Of a stretch of DNA of 64,000 nucleotides, positions 33,230 to 41,844 are shown one piece after another; the first letter of the stretch is position 1, and the number at the start of each line of letters is the position of its first letter. The stretch comes from Allobosea thiooxidans. Its GTDB lineage: Bacteria > Pseudomonadota > Alphaproteobacteria > Rhizobiales > Beijerinckiaceae. The stretch lies in assembly GCF_900168195.1 (NCBI RefSeq), contig NZ_FUYX01000017.1, forward strand, positions 31,420 to 95,419, written 5' to 3'. A model generated the notes under the pieces. It was not told where the DNA came from. It searched no databases and worked only from the letters and a program-made list of their open reading frames with translations. Both the position numbers and the translations under genes were made by a program.

Positions 33230-34645
33230 CTAACTCTGACGCTGGATCAGGATCTCGACGCGCCGGTTCTGTGCGCGTCCGTCGGCGGTGCTATTGGGCG
33301 CGATCGGCGTGTCGGCGCCCTTGCCCTCGGTGCCGATCCGGTCGGGCTGGCTCAGCCTGGTCTTCAGCACGTCGCCCACCGCCTTGGCGCGGGCCTGCGA
33401 CAGCTCGACATTGGACGGGAAGCGGGCGGTGCGGATCGGCACGCTGTCGGTATGGCCGACGACCTTGATGGCCCCGCCCTCCTTTTCCAGCACGCTGGCG
33501 ATGCGCTCGATCAGCGGCTGGAACTCGGCGCGCACCGCGGCTTGCGCCGGCTCGAACAGGTTGATGCCGACGAGGCGGACGACGATGACGTTCGGCGTCA
33601 CCAGGCAGACGATCGGCGGCTGAACGGCGGCGCAGACTTTCGGCGGCTGTGCCGGGGGAGGCGGCGGTGGCGGCGGGGCCGAGAAGACCTTGCGCATGAT
33701 GCCGATCTCGCCCTTGGGATGGACCGAGAGCAGGGCAGTCGCGGCCGCCTCCGCATTGCCGGACAGCAGGGCGCGGAAGACGAAGTAGACACCGAGCAGG
33801 GCAACCGCCGCGATCGCGGCCACCGACCAGACCGGCACCTTGAAACCGGCGACGGCAGCGACGATGGCCTGCCCGCGCCAGCGCGGCGACAGCTCGGGAT
33901 CGGGCTGCTTCACCCGGCGCAGCGTCTCGAACAGGTTGCGCTGGATCATCTGGAGATTGGCGGCGCCGCCGGCCGAGGTCCTGTGGATGCCCTGGAAGCC
34001 CAGCGCCAGACAGGCATGCATCAATTCCAGCAGGTCGTAATTGACCGAGGGGTCGGCCTTGGCTCGGTCCAGCTCCTCGAAGAAGCGGATGCCGCCGGTG
34101 CGTTCGCCGAAGAAGCGCGAAAGCATGCTGTACTGCGTCCAGACATGACGGTCGTCGCCGGGAATGTTCTGGACGATGTCGTCGGCGGTGGCGGCGAGGA
34201 CGTATTTGGCCGTGCGGGCAGTCTCGGCCGAGACGCCGGCGGCGCGGACCTCATGCTCGAAAGCCTCGATGGAATCGCCGACCTGGCCGAGAAGCTGCAC
34301 GAAGGGCGCGTTGGAGAGGCCGGCGCGCATCCGGCCGAGCAGCAACAGGAGCGGGCCGGCGGCACGCAGCAGCGGGTTGGCGTTCGGCGTCAGCAGCTGT
34401 TCGCGTCGGGGCAGTGGCACGCCGTCGGCCACGGGCGGGGAGGCCTGCGGCACCGGCGGCGGGCTCGACATCCACTCGTCGCCGGTGCCGGGGACGCCGG
34501 GCGAGGGCGCTTGCGGCTGGGAAGAGGGAGTTGCCGCGGGCGCGGCTGGAGCGGACGGCAGGGCTGCGCGACGCCCGCCGGGGTTCGGCCGGATGATGGT
34601 CCGTTCGGAACGCCCGAACGGATCGGACGAACCCTGGTCGCTCAT
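33230..34645 (-). CDS. tssL: T6SS membrane-complex protein TssL (DotU) with OmpA-type C-terminus
   Basis: 471 residues. The N-terminal region is disordered and Pro-rich and contains SERTIIRPNPGG (13-24). The cytoplasmic DotU domain is at about 85-265 (FEHEVRAAG, DDIVQNIPGDD, FFEELDRAKADPSVNYDLLELMHACLALGFQG). A TM helix is at 269-293. A periplasmic OmpA-like peptidoglycan-binding domain covers about 355-470 (VVGHTDSVPIRTARFPSNVELSQARAKAV). It anchors the complex to the cell wall. Thr16 in the SERTIIRP motif is a plausible PpkA site, because rhizobial TssL phosphorylation at an N-terminal Thr recognised by Fha is known. It overlaps tssK by 4 bp. Confidence 0.94.
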   Translation of the reverse strand: MSDQGSSDPFGRSERTIIRPNPGGRRAALPSAPAAPAATPSSQPQAPSPGVPGTGDEWMSSPPPVPQASPPVADGVPLPRREQLLTPNANPLLRAAGPLLLLLGRMRAGLSNAPFVQLLGQVGDSIEAFEHEVRAAGVSAETARTAKYVLAATADDIVQNIPGDDRHVWTQYSMLSRFFGERTGGIRFFEELDRAKADPSVNYDLLELMHACLALGFQGIHRTSAGGAANLQMIQRNLFETLRRVKQPDPELSPRWRGQAIVAAVAGFKVPVWSVAAIAAVALLGVYFVFRALLSGNAEAAATALLSVHPKGEIGIMRKVFSAPPPPPPPPAQPPKVCAAVQPPIVCLVTPNVIVVRLVGINLFEPAQAAVRAEFQPLIERIASVLEKEGGAIKVVGHTDSVPIRTARFPSNVELSQARAKAVGDVLKTRLSQPDRIGTEGKGADTPIAPNSTADGRAQNRRVEILIQRQS

Positions 34646-35979
34646 CGCCTGCCCTCCAGAACCGCCCAGAGCTCGAGCTCGAGATCGGGCCAGTCACCGG
34701 AAAAATGCATGCCGATCGAGCTCGCCGTGCTGAACTCCGGCCAGAGCGGCGAGGTGCGGTCGAGGTAGAAGTATACATGATCCGTGAGCGCGCGGATCTG
34801 CGGCGGCGGCGTCGGCAGATGGACGAGGCTGATGCCCGGCAGATGGGCATGGACGATCTCGTTCATCTTGGTGTTGGGGCCGACCTTGAAGAGCTGCGGG
34901 AACTGCGCCTGGATCTCGGTCAGCGGCCGGCGCGCCGCGACTTCCAGCACCAGCGTCGCGTTGCGCACGAGGCTGCGGTCGCGGATCGTCGACATGAAGG
35001 CGTTGGGCGCCCGCTCGACGATCTCCAGCCGGATGGCGCGGCGGCCGAGATTGGCCGAGAGGAAGTCCTGGATGTCGCGCACCACCGGCGCAAAGCAGTT
35101 CTCCAGATCGTCGTGATCATAGGCGGGATAGTCGCGGGCGCGGCGCTCGGCGGTGGTGAAGGTGGCGAGCTCACCGGCCAGCGCGAGGAAGGTCGAGAAC
35201 AGCCGCTCGGGATGGACGAAGCGCGAGCGGCGCATGTGCTTCAGCACGGGGATGTTGCGGTTGAGCAGCTGGAGCACGAAGTAGTCGGCGCTCTGCAGGC
35301 CGCCGCCGGCGGTGGGGTCGGCGGCGTAGCGGGCGAGCTCCTCCAGCTTGTTGTCGATCCAGCCGATGACGCGGTCGAGCCAGCCTTCGATGACGGGATA
35401 AGCCGAGCAGACCAGTACCGGCGGGGCGAATTTCTCGTCGAAGAGCACGGCGCGGTCGCGCACCTCGAGGATGCGGCCCAGCGCCAGGCCGACATAGCCG
35501 GCCTTCGACGATTTGCGCAGTTCCAGCGTCAGGCGTGGATGGGCGACGTCGATCTCCTCCTCGGTCCGCAGCGCGGCGGTGGAATCGATCAGCATCTCGT
35601 TCGCCGGGACATAGCGGCTGGCAGAGCCGTCCAGCGCATCCTCGACCTCGCGGGTATTGGCGGCGGCGAGCGGCAGCGATAGCCAGACGATCTGGCCGGC
35701 GGCGTTCTCCGGCACCTCGATCGCGGCCGGCAGGGGGCTGTTGTCGGGCAGGGCGAAGGGCGTTCCGTCGGGCATCACACCGACGGCGCGGCGCAGGCCG
35801 ATGCGGCTCTGCTGGGCGAGGTCGCGGTCGATCTCCAGAACCGAGAAGCCCCAGGGATAGGGCGTGACGCTCCTGACGCGGGCTTCCAGCAGGTTCTCGA
35901 GATAGCGATCGTTCTGCTGAAAGTGATGCGGCCTGAGGAAAAGCCCTTCCGACCAGACGACCTTGCTGTACCACGACAT
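34642..35979 (-). CDS. tssK: T6SS baseplate protein TssK
   Basis: 445 residues from the ATG at 35979 (MSWYSKVVWSEGLFLRPHHFQQ), the canonical TssK opening. A GTG at 35994 would add five residues and cannot be excluded; both have weak ribosome-binding sites. TssK is a trimer linking the baseplate to the TssL/TssM membrane complex. Other family marks are YPWGFSVLEIDRDLA, the central HPERLFSTFLALAGELATF, and the C-terminal region ending FSGDWPDLELELWAV. It is the first gene of the minus-strand operon tssK-tssL-tssM-tagF-pppA-ppkA. The upstream 178 bp shared with the PAAR gene must contain divergent promoters. Confidence 0.94.
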   Translation of the reverse strand: MSWYSKVVWSEGLFLRPHHFQQNDRYLENLLEARVRSVTPYPWGFSVLEIDRDLAQQSRIGLRRAVGVMPDGTPFALPDNSPLPAAIEVPENAAGQIVWLSLPLAAANTREVEDALDGSASRYVPANEMLIDSTAALRTEEEIDVAHPRLTLELRKSSKAGYVGLALGRILEVRDRAVLFDEKFAPPVLVCSAYPVIEGWLDRVIGWIDNKLEELARYAADPTAGGGLQSADYFVLQLLNRNIPVLKHMRRSRFVHPERLFSTFLALAGELATFTTAERRARDYPAYDHDDLENCFAPVVRDIQDFLSANLGRRAIRLEIVERAPNAFMSTIRDRSLVRNATLVLEVAARRPLTEIQAQFPQLFKVGPNTKMNEIVHAHLPGISLVHLPTPPPQIRALTDHVYFYLDRTSPLWPEFSTASSIGMHFSGDWPDLELELWAVLEGRR

Positions 35980-36157
35980 GCGGGTCTCGCTCACTCGAAG
36001 GCAGGCTCGGCGAGCTTACATGGCTGCTGACCAAGCGTCATTAAAGCAATGCTAGCGCCCCCCTGCGCGAGCTGCCGTCATTGACTTGAAGGATGCGGCA
36101 ACCGGAAATTCAGCGCAGTCCTGTGGCGGCGATCGTGATCGAGCAGGAGCAGGGACG

Positions 36158-36658
36158 ATGCCGAAGGGGCCGGCCGCGCGCATTCTCGACCCGGTGCTGC
36201 ACCCGCTGCCGGGCATCCTGCAGCCGGGTCCGGGCAGCCCGACCGTGCTGATCGGCGGCCTGCCGGCCTGGCGGGGGGTGCCGGCTGCCGCGGCAGCCGG
36301 CATCCAGGCCGCCAAGCAGGCCTCGGACACGGCGTTGCAGACGGCTGCGGCGGCGACGCTGGCAGCGGCCGGGACGCCGGCCGGGCCGGGCGCCAAGGCG
36401 GCCGAGGAGGCGGCCAAGACGGCGGCACTCTCGGCCATGAGCTCGACCATCGCCGGAGCCTCGGGCGGTGCCGACATCCACAACTGCCTGACGCTGATGC
36501 CCCCGCAGCCGCATGGACCCGGCGTCGTCGTCGACGGCTCGCAGACCGTGCTGATCAACAACCTGCCGGCTTGCCGGATGGGCGACACCATCGTCGAGGC
36601 GCTCGGGCCGCCCAACAAGATCGTTATGGGTTTGCCGACGGTCGTGATCGGTGGCTGA
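36158..36658 (+). CDS. PAAR-domain T6SS spike-tip protein with Ala-rich insertion
   Basis: 166 residues. The PAAR fold is split. The first part (ARILDPVLHPLPGILQPGPGSPTVLIGGLPAWRG, about 6-39) carries the early His, and the second (HNCLTLMPPQPHGPG, TVLINNLPACRMGDTI, about 104-145) carries the remaining His and Cys zinc ligands. Between them, residues about 40-103 form an Ala-rich, probably helical insert. The conical PAAR protein caps VgrG and can carry effectors. No effector domain is fused. The start at 36158 follows an AGGAG site; the upstream ATG at 36086 has none. It is divergent from tssK and is followed by the 263-aa unknown gene (67 bp) and ridA. Confidence 0.85.
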   Translation: MPKGPAARILDPVLHPLPGILQPGPGSPTVLIGGLPAWRGVPAAAAAGIQAAKQASDTALQTAAAATLAAAGTPAGPGAKAAEEAAKTAALSAMSSTIAGASGGADIHNCLTLMPPQPHGPGVVVDGSQTVLINNLPACRMGDTIVEALGPPNKIVMGLPTVVIGG

Positions 36659-36725
36659 TGCCGAATTGATTCAAGGACGCGGTGCAAGCCGTTGATCCTG
36701 AATCTCTTCTTTCTCTGGAGCTGCG

Positions 36726-37517
36726 ATGGCCAAAAGCCGCAGGCAAAGTCGGACGGTGCCGGACCGGGACGAGGCGAGGATCGAGCGCTTCCGCCACAAG
36801 CTCATCGAGCGCTTCTCTTCGGACCCGGACCGGGCGCTGGAGCACGGGCTCGCCCGCAACGGGCGCGTGGCGGAAGCGCTCTGCTTCATGGCGCTGATCC
36901 GCGACCCGGCCCGGCGCAGGCGGCCGATGCTGCCGGTGCCGAATGTCGGCTGCACTGCCGCCGTGCGCCAATTCTTCCGGGCCGACGGCGGCGAGCAGGC
37001 GGCGCATCTGCTGCCGGGCCAGCTCTCGATCGACGGCATCTTTCCCTGGCTGTTCCTCGCGGGCCCCGCCGCGCGCAAGCTCGAAAACCTCTTCGCCTAT
37101 GTCGAGCCGCTGCGCGCCGACTACAACAAGGCCGATTCCGCGGCCGAGGCGAACGGGCTCACCGATGCCTTCGCCGATGCCTGCAGCCGGGTCCTGACCG
37201 GCCGGGGCGCGGCGGAAGCGGACATCGTCGCGGCCTATGACCGGGTCTGGCGGCCCGGCGCGCTCGCGGCCTTCCGGGCGGCGGACGAGCAGAAGCGCAG
37301 CAAGCCGACGCCGCCTCCGGTCATCCGCGGGGTGGGCCTGGAATACGGCATGATCCTGAATTTCGACGAGAGTCAGGAGGCCTGTGCCGACGAGTCGATC
37401 TGGGCGACCCATGAGCAGCTCAGCATTCTCGGCTATTATCGGGCGGCGATGGCGAAGGAGCCACGGCAGCTGCAGCCGCGCGCGATCCGCGAGATCCTAG
37501 CGCTGCCGCCGGCTTGA
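36726..37517 (+). CDS. Unknown 263-aa protein between PAAR and ridA (candidate T6SS adaptor or effector)
   Basis: 263 residues, basic at the N-terminus (MAKSRRQSRTVPDRDEARIERF), mostly helical, without signal peptide or TM. Noticeable segments are DRALEHGLARNGRVAEALCFMAL (about 34-56) and GQLSIDGIFPWLFLAGPAARKLENLFAYVEPL (about 98-129). The C-terminal part is VGLEYGMILNFDESQEACADESIWATHEQLSILGYY. I recognise no toxin, chaperone or adaptor family. A GGAG site five bases upstream sets the start. Its place directly after PAAR and within the T6SS locus suggests cargo or cargo-loading, but there is no obvious immunity gene beside it. It may instead be a structural accessory. Treat the role as unknown. 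Confidence 0.6.
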   Translation: MAKSRRQSRTVPDRDEARIERFRHKLIERFSSDPDRALEHGLARNGRVAEALCFMALIRDPARRRRPMLPVPNVGCTAAVRQFFRADGGEQAAHLLPGQLSIDGIFPWLFLAGPAARKLENLFAYVEPLRADYNKADSAAEANGLTDAFADACSRVLTGRGAAEADIVAAYDRVWRPGALAAFRAADEQKRSKPTPPPVIRGVGLEYGMILNFDESQEACADESIWATHEQLSILGYYRAAMAKEPRQLQPRAIREILALPPA

Positions 37518-37574
37518 CCTGGGGCGACGGGCGGGTGAAGCGGGGGCTTCCTCCCCAAGTCGACAGGATCCGCC

Positions 37575-37928
37575 ATGACCATCGAACGCATCGGGCTGGC
37601 TGCCCGCTACTGCGACGCCGCCATCTTCAACGGCATCGTCTTCCTCGCCGGCCATGTCCCGGAGAAGACCGAAGGCGCTTCGCTGACCGAGCAGACCGAG
37701 GAGGTTCTGGCGCTGCTGGAGGACACGCTCGCGCAGGCCGGCAGCAGCAAGGAGCGCATCCTCAGCGTCCAGATCTTCCTGACCGACATCGCCAAGATCG
37801 GCGAGATGAACGCGGTCTGGGACAAGTGGGTGGCGAAGGGCCACGCACCGGCCCGCGCCACGGTCGAGGCGAAGCTGGCCTCGCCCGGCTACGGCATCGA
37901 GATCACCGCGGTCGCGGCGAAGCGGTAG
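37575..37928 (+). CDS. RidA (YjgF/YER057c/UK114) family protein
   Basis: 117 residues, normal for the family. RidA proteins hydrolyse reactive enamine/imine intermediates such as 2-aminoacrylate, protecting PLP enzymes; other subfamilies have different or unknown substrates. The sequence shows FLAGHVPEK (YLSGQ-type strand), the central TEEVLALLEDTLAQAGSSKERIL and VQIFLTDIA. The C-terminal motif APARATVEAKLASPGYGIEITAVA lies where canonical RidA has the catalytic Arg and P-x-x-x-VEI-like end. PARATVEA has the Arg in place. It stands 57 bp after the unknown 263-aa gene, inside the T6SS locus, which is an unusual place for a housekeeping enzyme. It may simply have been captured there. Confidence 0.85.
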   Translation: MTIERIGLAARYCDAAIFNGIVFLAGHVPEKTEGASLTEQTEEVLALLEDTLAQAGSSKERILSVQIFLTDIAKIGEMNAVWDKWVAKGHAPARATVEAKLASPGYGIEITAVAAKR

Positions 37929-37951
37929 ATTCCGGCGCGCGGCCCAGCGGC

Positions 37952-38042
37952 ATCATGGTCGGGCCTGTCCCGACCATCCATGTCTTTGCCGGGTCAAAGG
38001 CGCGTCCAAGACAGGGATGCTCGCCACAGGGGCGAGCATGAC
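37952..38042 (-). repeat. Palindromic intergenic repeat, copy 1
   Basis: About 91 bases between the convergent ridA and tagH genes. Read on the minus strand it begins GTCATGCTCGCCCCTGTGGC and ends in ACAGGCCCGACCATGAT. It holds a hairpin ATGCTCGCC/GGCGAGCAT and a second one GGTCGGG/CCCGACC. It aligns over its whole length with the copy at 53393-53482, in the opposite orientation. It could act as a two-way terminator or mRNA end structure. Confidence 0.75.
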
Positions 38043-38056
38043 GGTGCAAGCGCCCC

Positions 38057-39403
38057 TTATTTTCCGCCGCGGTCGTAGCATTCGGCGAAATAGATCATGA
38101 AGGCGTCGAGCAGGCCGTTTTCGTAAGGGGCGGTCTTGGCCTCCCAGCGGGCGACATAGGCGTCCCACATCTTCGCCTTGCGCGAGCCGATCAGCCCGCC
38201 GATGCCGCCCTCCGGCGCGGTGCCCTCGGCGATCGCCTGGGGATCGAGATCCTCCACCAGCATCTTCAAGGCGTGCTGCATGGCCGAATAGGTCTTGATC
38301 TGGTGCGCCTTGAGGTCGCGGAAGCTCTCGTCGAAGGCGCGCCTGGCGTCGAGATAGCCGCTGCGCGGCTGGCCGAAGATCAGCTGCAGGGCGTCGTCCA
38401 CGGTCGGCGAGAACTTCAGCGGGTTGTTATCCTGCGCCTGGATCATCGTTTGGCTGGCGCTGCGGGCGATGCGCTTGGTCTCGGCCCGGGCGGCGAGCAG
38501 CGCCTTCAGCTCCTCGGCGATCAGCCGCATGAGCCCGCCGAGCTGCTCGGCGAAGGCGCCCGGATCCTGCGCCGACAGGGATTGCGGCGCGACGCCCGCT
38601 CCTTTGGCGAAGCGCTGCATGAAATCGGCGGGAGAGATCGATGACGGCGGCGGCAGCGGTGCGGTATCGGGCACAGGCGCGAAATCGACTACCGGCGGCT
38701 GCTGCGGCGATGTTCCGGCCGGAGCCGGCTCCGCCGCGGTCTCGTCCCAGGGGCTTGTCGCCGGGGCGTTCGCAAGCGGGCGGCGCGGTGTCGGGATCGG
38801 TACGGCCGGCTCTGCGGCGGAGGGCAGCGGCCTTTGCAGCGGCGCCCAGGCGAAATCCTCCCCCTGCGCCGCGGGGGTAGGCGAGTCCGGTGCGGGCGTT
38901 GCCGGTGCGGTGGGGATGTCGGCGGCCCAGTCGATGAAGCTGGCATGGACCGGTTTGGCATGGCCCGGCGGCATCAGGTCGCGGCGGGGGATGGGTGGCG
39001 CGGCTTCCTCGCTCGCCTCCCACAGCGCGCCGGGGGCATGGGACGGGGATGCCGAAGGCGGTGGGGCGGCGGCTTGTCCGGCCTCCTCCGCAATGGTCAC
39101 GGCGATGATGTAGTGGCCGATCTCCAGCCTGTCGCCGTTCTGAAGCCGGTAGGGCGATTGCACGCGATGCTCGCCGCCATTGACGAAGGTGCCGTTGGTC
39201 GAGATGTCGCGCAGCCACCAGCCTCCGTCGCGGAAGCGGATCTCGCAATGACGGCCGGAAATGGCGCGGGACGGATCGGGCAGGGCCCAGTCGAGATGCT
39301 GGTCGCGGCCGATGTCGAGTCCGCGTCCACCGGCGGTCGTCACGCTGAGCGGGCCGCCATCGGGCAGCGCCGTCTCGTTCTCGATGGTCAGCGTCAGCGG
39401 CAT
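38057..39403 (-). CDS. tagH: T6SS FHA-domain protein TagH (Fha/ImpI)
   Basis: 448 residues. The N-terminal FHA domain is at about 8-105 with the phosphothreonine-binding residues in place: GR at 32-33, SGRH at 49-52 and NGT at 70-72. A Pro/Ala-rich linker follows (about 115-275). The C-terminal T6SS FHA domain runs from FMQRFAKGAGV to the end (SPTVDDALQLIFGQPRSGYLDARRAFDESFRDLKAHQ, then YENGLLDAFMIYFAECYDR), characteristic of TagH. It reads out PpkA phosphorylation to start secretion. It is the last gene of a vgrG, small-accessory and tagH operon (gaps 13 and 19 bp), away from the kinase/phosphatase operon but in the same locus. Confidence 0.92.
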   Translation of the reverse strand: MPLTLTIENETALPDGGPLSVTTAGGRGLDIGRDQHLDWALPDPSRAISGRHCEIRFRDGGWWLRDISTNGTFVNGGEHRVQSPYRLQNGDRLEIGHYIIAVTIAEEAGQAAAPPPSASPSHAPGALWEASEEAAPPIPRRDLMPPGHAKPVHASFIDWAADIPTAPATPAPDSPTPAAQGEDFAWAPLQRPLPSAAEPAVPIPTPRRPLANAPATSPWDETAAEPAPAGTSPQQPPVVDFAPVPDTAPLPPPSSISPADFMQRFAKGAGVAPQSLSAQDPGAFAEQLGGLMRLIAEELKALLAARAETKRIARSASQTMIQAQDNNPLKFSPTVDDALQLIFGQPRSGYLDARRAFDESFRDLKAHQIKTYSAMQHALKMLVEDLDPQAIAEGTAPEGGIGGLIGSRKAKMWDAYVARWEAKTAPYENGLLDAFMIYFAECYDRGGK

Positions 39404-39422
39404 GGCTTCTTGCAGCCCCGGT

Positions 39423-39971
39423 TCAGCGCTTGCCGGTCTCGTCCTCGGTCAAACGAATGCATGCTTCGATACAGTTGCGCAACGCGTTGCCGCGCTCGCG
39501 CGACGGCAGGCGGTTGATCGCGTTGAGCACGGCGATGCGCGCCAGCTTGGCGGTGAGGTCCGGCGGGCAGGGCACGGCATGGCTTTCGACCATGCTGCCG
39601 CCGGAATAGCCGGCTGCCCAGGCGACCCAGGTGCCGGGGCTGGCGCGGTCGCCGGCCTGGGCGAGCTTCAGCGCTGCGAAGCGCGTGCCGTCGCCGGGCT
39701 CGCGCACCCAGGCTTCGGCGGCGGCGAGGCCGGGGTCCTGCGTGCCCTGCGGCTGCATCGCGCGCACGGCCTGGAGCGCCCACCAGACGGCCTCGCGCCG
39801 CGGCAGCAGGAAGGCGCAGAAGCCGATGGCCTCCGCCGGGGCCGGCCCCTTGGCGAGCCGGGCGAGGAAGGCCAGCGGGTGCTCGGCGGTCGGCGGCATC
39901 GTCACCGCCTCATGCGCCGAGGGAAAGCTCTCGAACACTTCGCGGGCGGTGCTGAAGCGCAGGCGTGACAT
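39423..39971 (-). CDS. T6SS-associated accessory protein, 182 aa (DUF6931-like)
   Basis: 182 residues, no signal peptide or TM, mostly helical. The N-terminus MSRLRFSTAREVFESFP and the segments LAFLARLAKGPAPAEAIGFCAFLLPRREAVWWAL and VAWAAGYSGGSMV resemble a small protein I associate with alphaproteobacterial T6SS loci, labelled DUF6931 if memory serves. I cannot confirm the accession. Tight spacing (13 bp after vgrG, 19 bp before tagH) places it in the vgrG operon. It may be a chaperone or regulator for the spike, but no function is shown by sequence. Confidence 0.65.
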   Translation of the reverse strand: MSRLRFSTAREVFESFPSAHEAVTMPPTAEHPLAFLARLAKGPAPAEAIGFCAFLLPRREAVWWALQAVRAMQPQGTQDPGLAAAEAWVREPGDGTRFAALKLAQAGDRASPGTWVAWAAGYSGGSMVESHAVPCPPDLTAKLARIAVLNAINRLPSRERGNALRNCIEACIRLTEDETGKR

Positions 39972-39984
39972 GCCGGTCGGCTCC

Positions 39985-41844
39985 TCAGTTGATCGTCACG
40001 ATGCTGCCCTTGACCACGACGGAGCCGTCGCTGCTCACCTGGGTCAGGCCGACGCTCCTGATGGTGATGCTGGGCGAGGAGATCTCGATGCTGCCGGGCG
40101 TCATCCTGATCTTGCTCTCGCCGACCTTGAGGTTGATCTCGGTCAGCGTCTCGACGTCGAGCTTGCCGTTCTCGACATCGAGCTTGTCGTCGCCCTTCTT
40201 CAGCGTGGTCTTGCGCGAATAGCCGCCGCCCTGGAAATTCTCGCCGATCTCGCGCGTCTCGATGTTGTTGACCACGACCTCATGGTCCTTTTCGGCGCGC
40301 ATGCCGAGGACCTCCCGGCCCTTCAGGTCCTCGAACTTGATCTCGTTGTAGCAGTCGGCAAAGCCGACGCCGTCGCTCGATTCCGATTTGAGGCCGGACT
40401 GGGTCTTGTTCGCCGGCAGCTCGTAGGGCGGCTTGTGCTGGTCGTTGACGACGGCGCCGACCACGATCGGCAGGTCGGGATTGCCCTCGATATACTCGAC
40501 GATCACCTCCTGGCCGATGCGCGGGATCACCTGGCCGCCCCAGCCCTTGCCGGCCCAGACCTGCGCGACGCGGGTGCGGCAGGAGGTCGAGCCGTCCTCG
40601 CGGTCCCAGTGGAAGCGCAGCCAGACGCGACCGTATTCGTCGACGTCGATGTCGCCTTCCTCGCCCTCGTTGCGTTCGCCCGCGATCTTGGCGGTGTGCG
40701 GTCCGTAGACCATGGGGCGCGGGGTCAGGAGCGGCGTCCGGAAGCGCCGGTCGCTCTTCTGGAGCTCGTAGGAGCCGTGATAGAGCCCCTCATCTGGCTG
40801 GCCGGAGGAGCGGTAGCTCTGGATGCCGAAGGCGTGGGTCGCGCGGACGACGACATATTCGGCGTTCTCGTCGCCGCAGGAATGCTCGCTGACCTTCATC
40901 AGCGCGCCGGGGTAGAGGCTCGGCGCCTCGCCGGCGGCATGGCGGCGGTCGTCCTGCGCCTGCTCGGCCTGGGCCATGACGCGGGCGAAATGCTCGCCCT
41001 GGTCGCGCTTCACGTAGGCGGCCGGATAGTCATAGGCCTCGTAGGACTTGGCCTTGGCGAAGCCTTCCTCGGCGCGGGCGGTGAGATCCGATTCCGACTT
41101 CTCGAAATCATAGTCCTTGAGCTCGAACTTGCCGGTGCGCAGGCGCCGGATCGTCGCCCATTGGGTGAGGTGCTCGACCTGGGTGCGCGGGAAGCGGCTG
41201 CCCGGCGGGACCAAGGCGAAGGTCGAGCTGTCGCCGGCGAAGCTGGCCTCGGCGCTGGCGGTCACGAGGTCATGGGCCGAACGGGAGTCGCAGAGCACCA
41301 GCTTGTGGTCGCCGTCGCCGTGCTTGAAATAGTAGTAGATCCCGTATTGCTCCATCAGACGCAGCACGAAGTCGAGATCGGTCTCGCGATACTGCACGCA
41401 ATAGTCGATCGGCTGCAGCGTCTCGCTGGTGCGATCGTCGAAGCTCGCCGAGCCCTCCTTCCGGAATATCTCCTTGATGATGTCGAGGGCGGTCTTGTTC
41501 TTGAAGATCCGGCAGTCGGCCCGCTGCGACAGCAGCCAGAGCCAGGGCTTGAGCGTGAAGCGGTAGATGTGGAGATCGTCCTGCTTGCCGAGCCATTGCG
41601 CGTCGACCAGCGTACCGTTCAGGACGCGTTCGCTCCCGTTCTTGAGCGTGAACTTGACCGAGCATTTCTCGCTCATCATCCCTTGCAGGTCGGCATTCTC
41701 GGTGTTGCTCGCCGCTTCGATATTATAGGTAAACAATTCGCTCAAAGCTTCGCTGGCTTCGAACTTGATGAGCGCGAATTGATCTTGGCCAGACGGCGTC
41801 GTGAATGACGCGGTTCTTTGACCTTGCCCTAGACTGGCAGACAT
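39985..41844 (-). CDS. vgrG: T6SS spike protein VgrG
   Basis: 619 residues. The gp27-like base covers about 15-330 (FEASEALSELFTYNIEAAS, ADCRIFKNKTALDIIKEIFRK, ETDLDFVLRLMEQYGIYYYF). The gp5 OB-type segment follows at about 390-470 (FHWDREDGSTSCRTRVAQVWAGKGWG, IPRIGQEVIVEYIEGNPDLPIVVG). The rest is the repetitive beta-helix needle ending in VVVKGSIVTIN, without an added effector domain. The start at 41844 begins MSASLGQGQRT and has an AAAGG site about 8 nt upstream; a start 48 bases earlier reads as Arg-rich non-family sequence. VgrG trimers cap the Hcp tube and receive PAAR. It is first in its operon and divergent from the OmpA-family gene. Confidence 0.95.
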   Translation of the reverse strand: MSASLGQGQRTASFTTPSGQDQFALIKFEASEALSELFTYNIEAASNTENADLQGMMSEKCSVKFTLKNGSERVLNGTLVDAQWLGKQDDLHIYRFTLKPWLWLLSQRADCRIFKNKTALDIIKEIFRKEGSASFDDRTSETLQPIDYCVQYRETDLDFVLRLMEQYGIYYYFKHGDGDHKLVLCDSRSAHDLVTASAEASFAGDSSTFALVPPGSRFPRTQVEHLTQWATIRRLRTGKFELKDYDFEKSESDLTARAEEGFAKAKSYEAYDYPAAYVKRDQGEHFARVMAQAEQAQDDRRHAAGEAPSLYPGALMKVSEHSCGDENAEYVVVRATHAFGIQSYRSSGQPDEGLYHGSYELQKSDRRFRTPLLTPRPMVYGPHTAKIAGERNEGEEGDIDVDEYGRVWLRFHWDREDGSTSCRTRVAQVWAGKGWGGQVIPRIGQEVIVEYIEGNPDLPIVVGAVVNDQHKPPYELPANKTQSGLKSESSDGVGFADCYNEIKFEDLKGREVLGMRAEKDHEVVVNNIETREIGENFQGGGYSRKTTLKKGDDKLDVENGKLDVETLTEINLKVGESKIRMTPGSIEISSPSITIRSVGLTQVSSDGSVVVKGSIVTIN

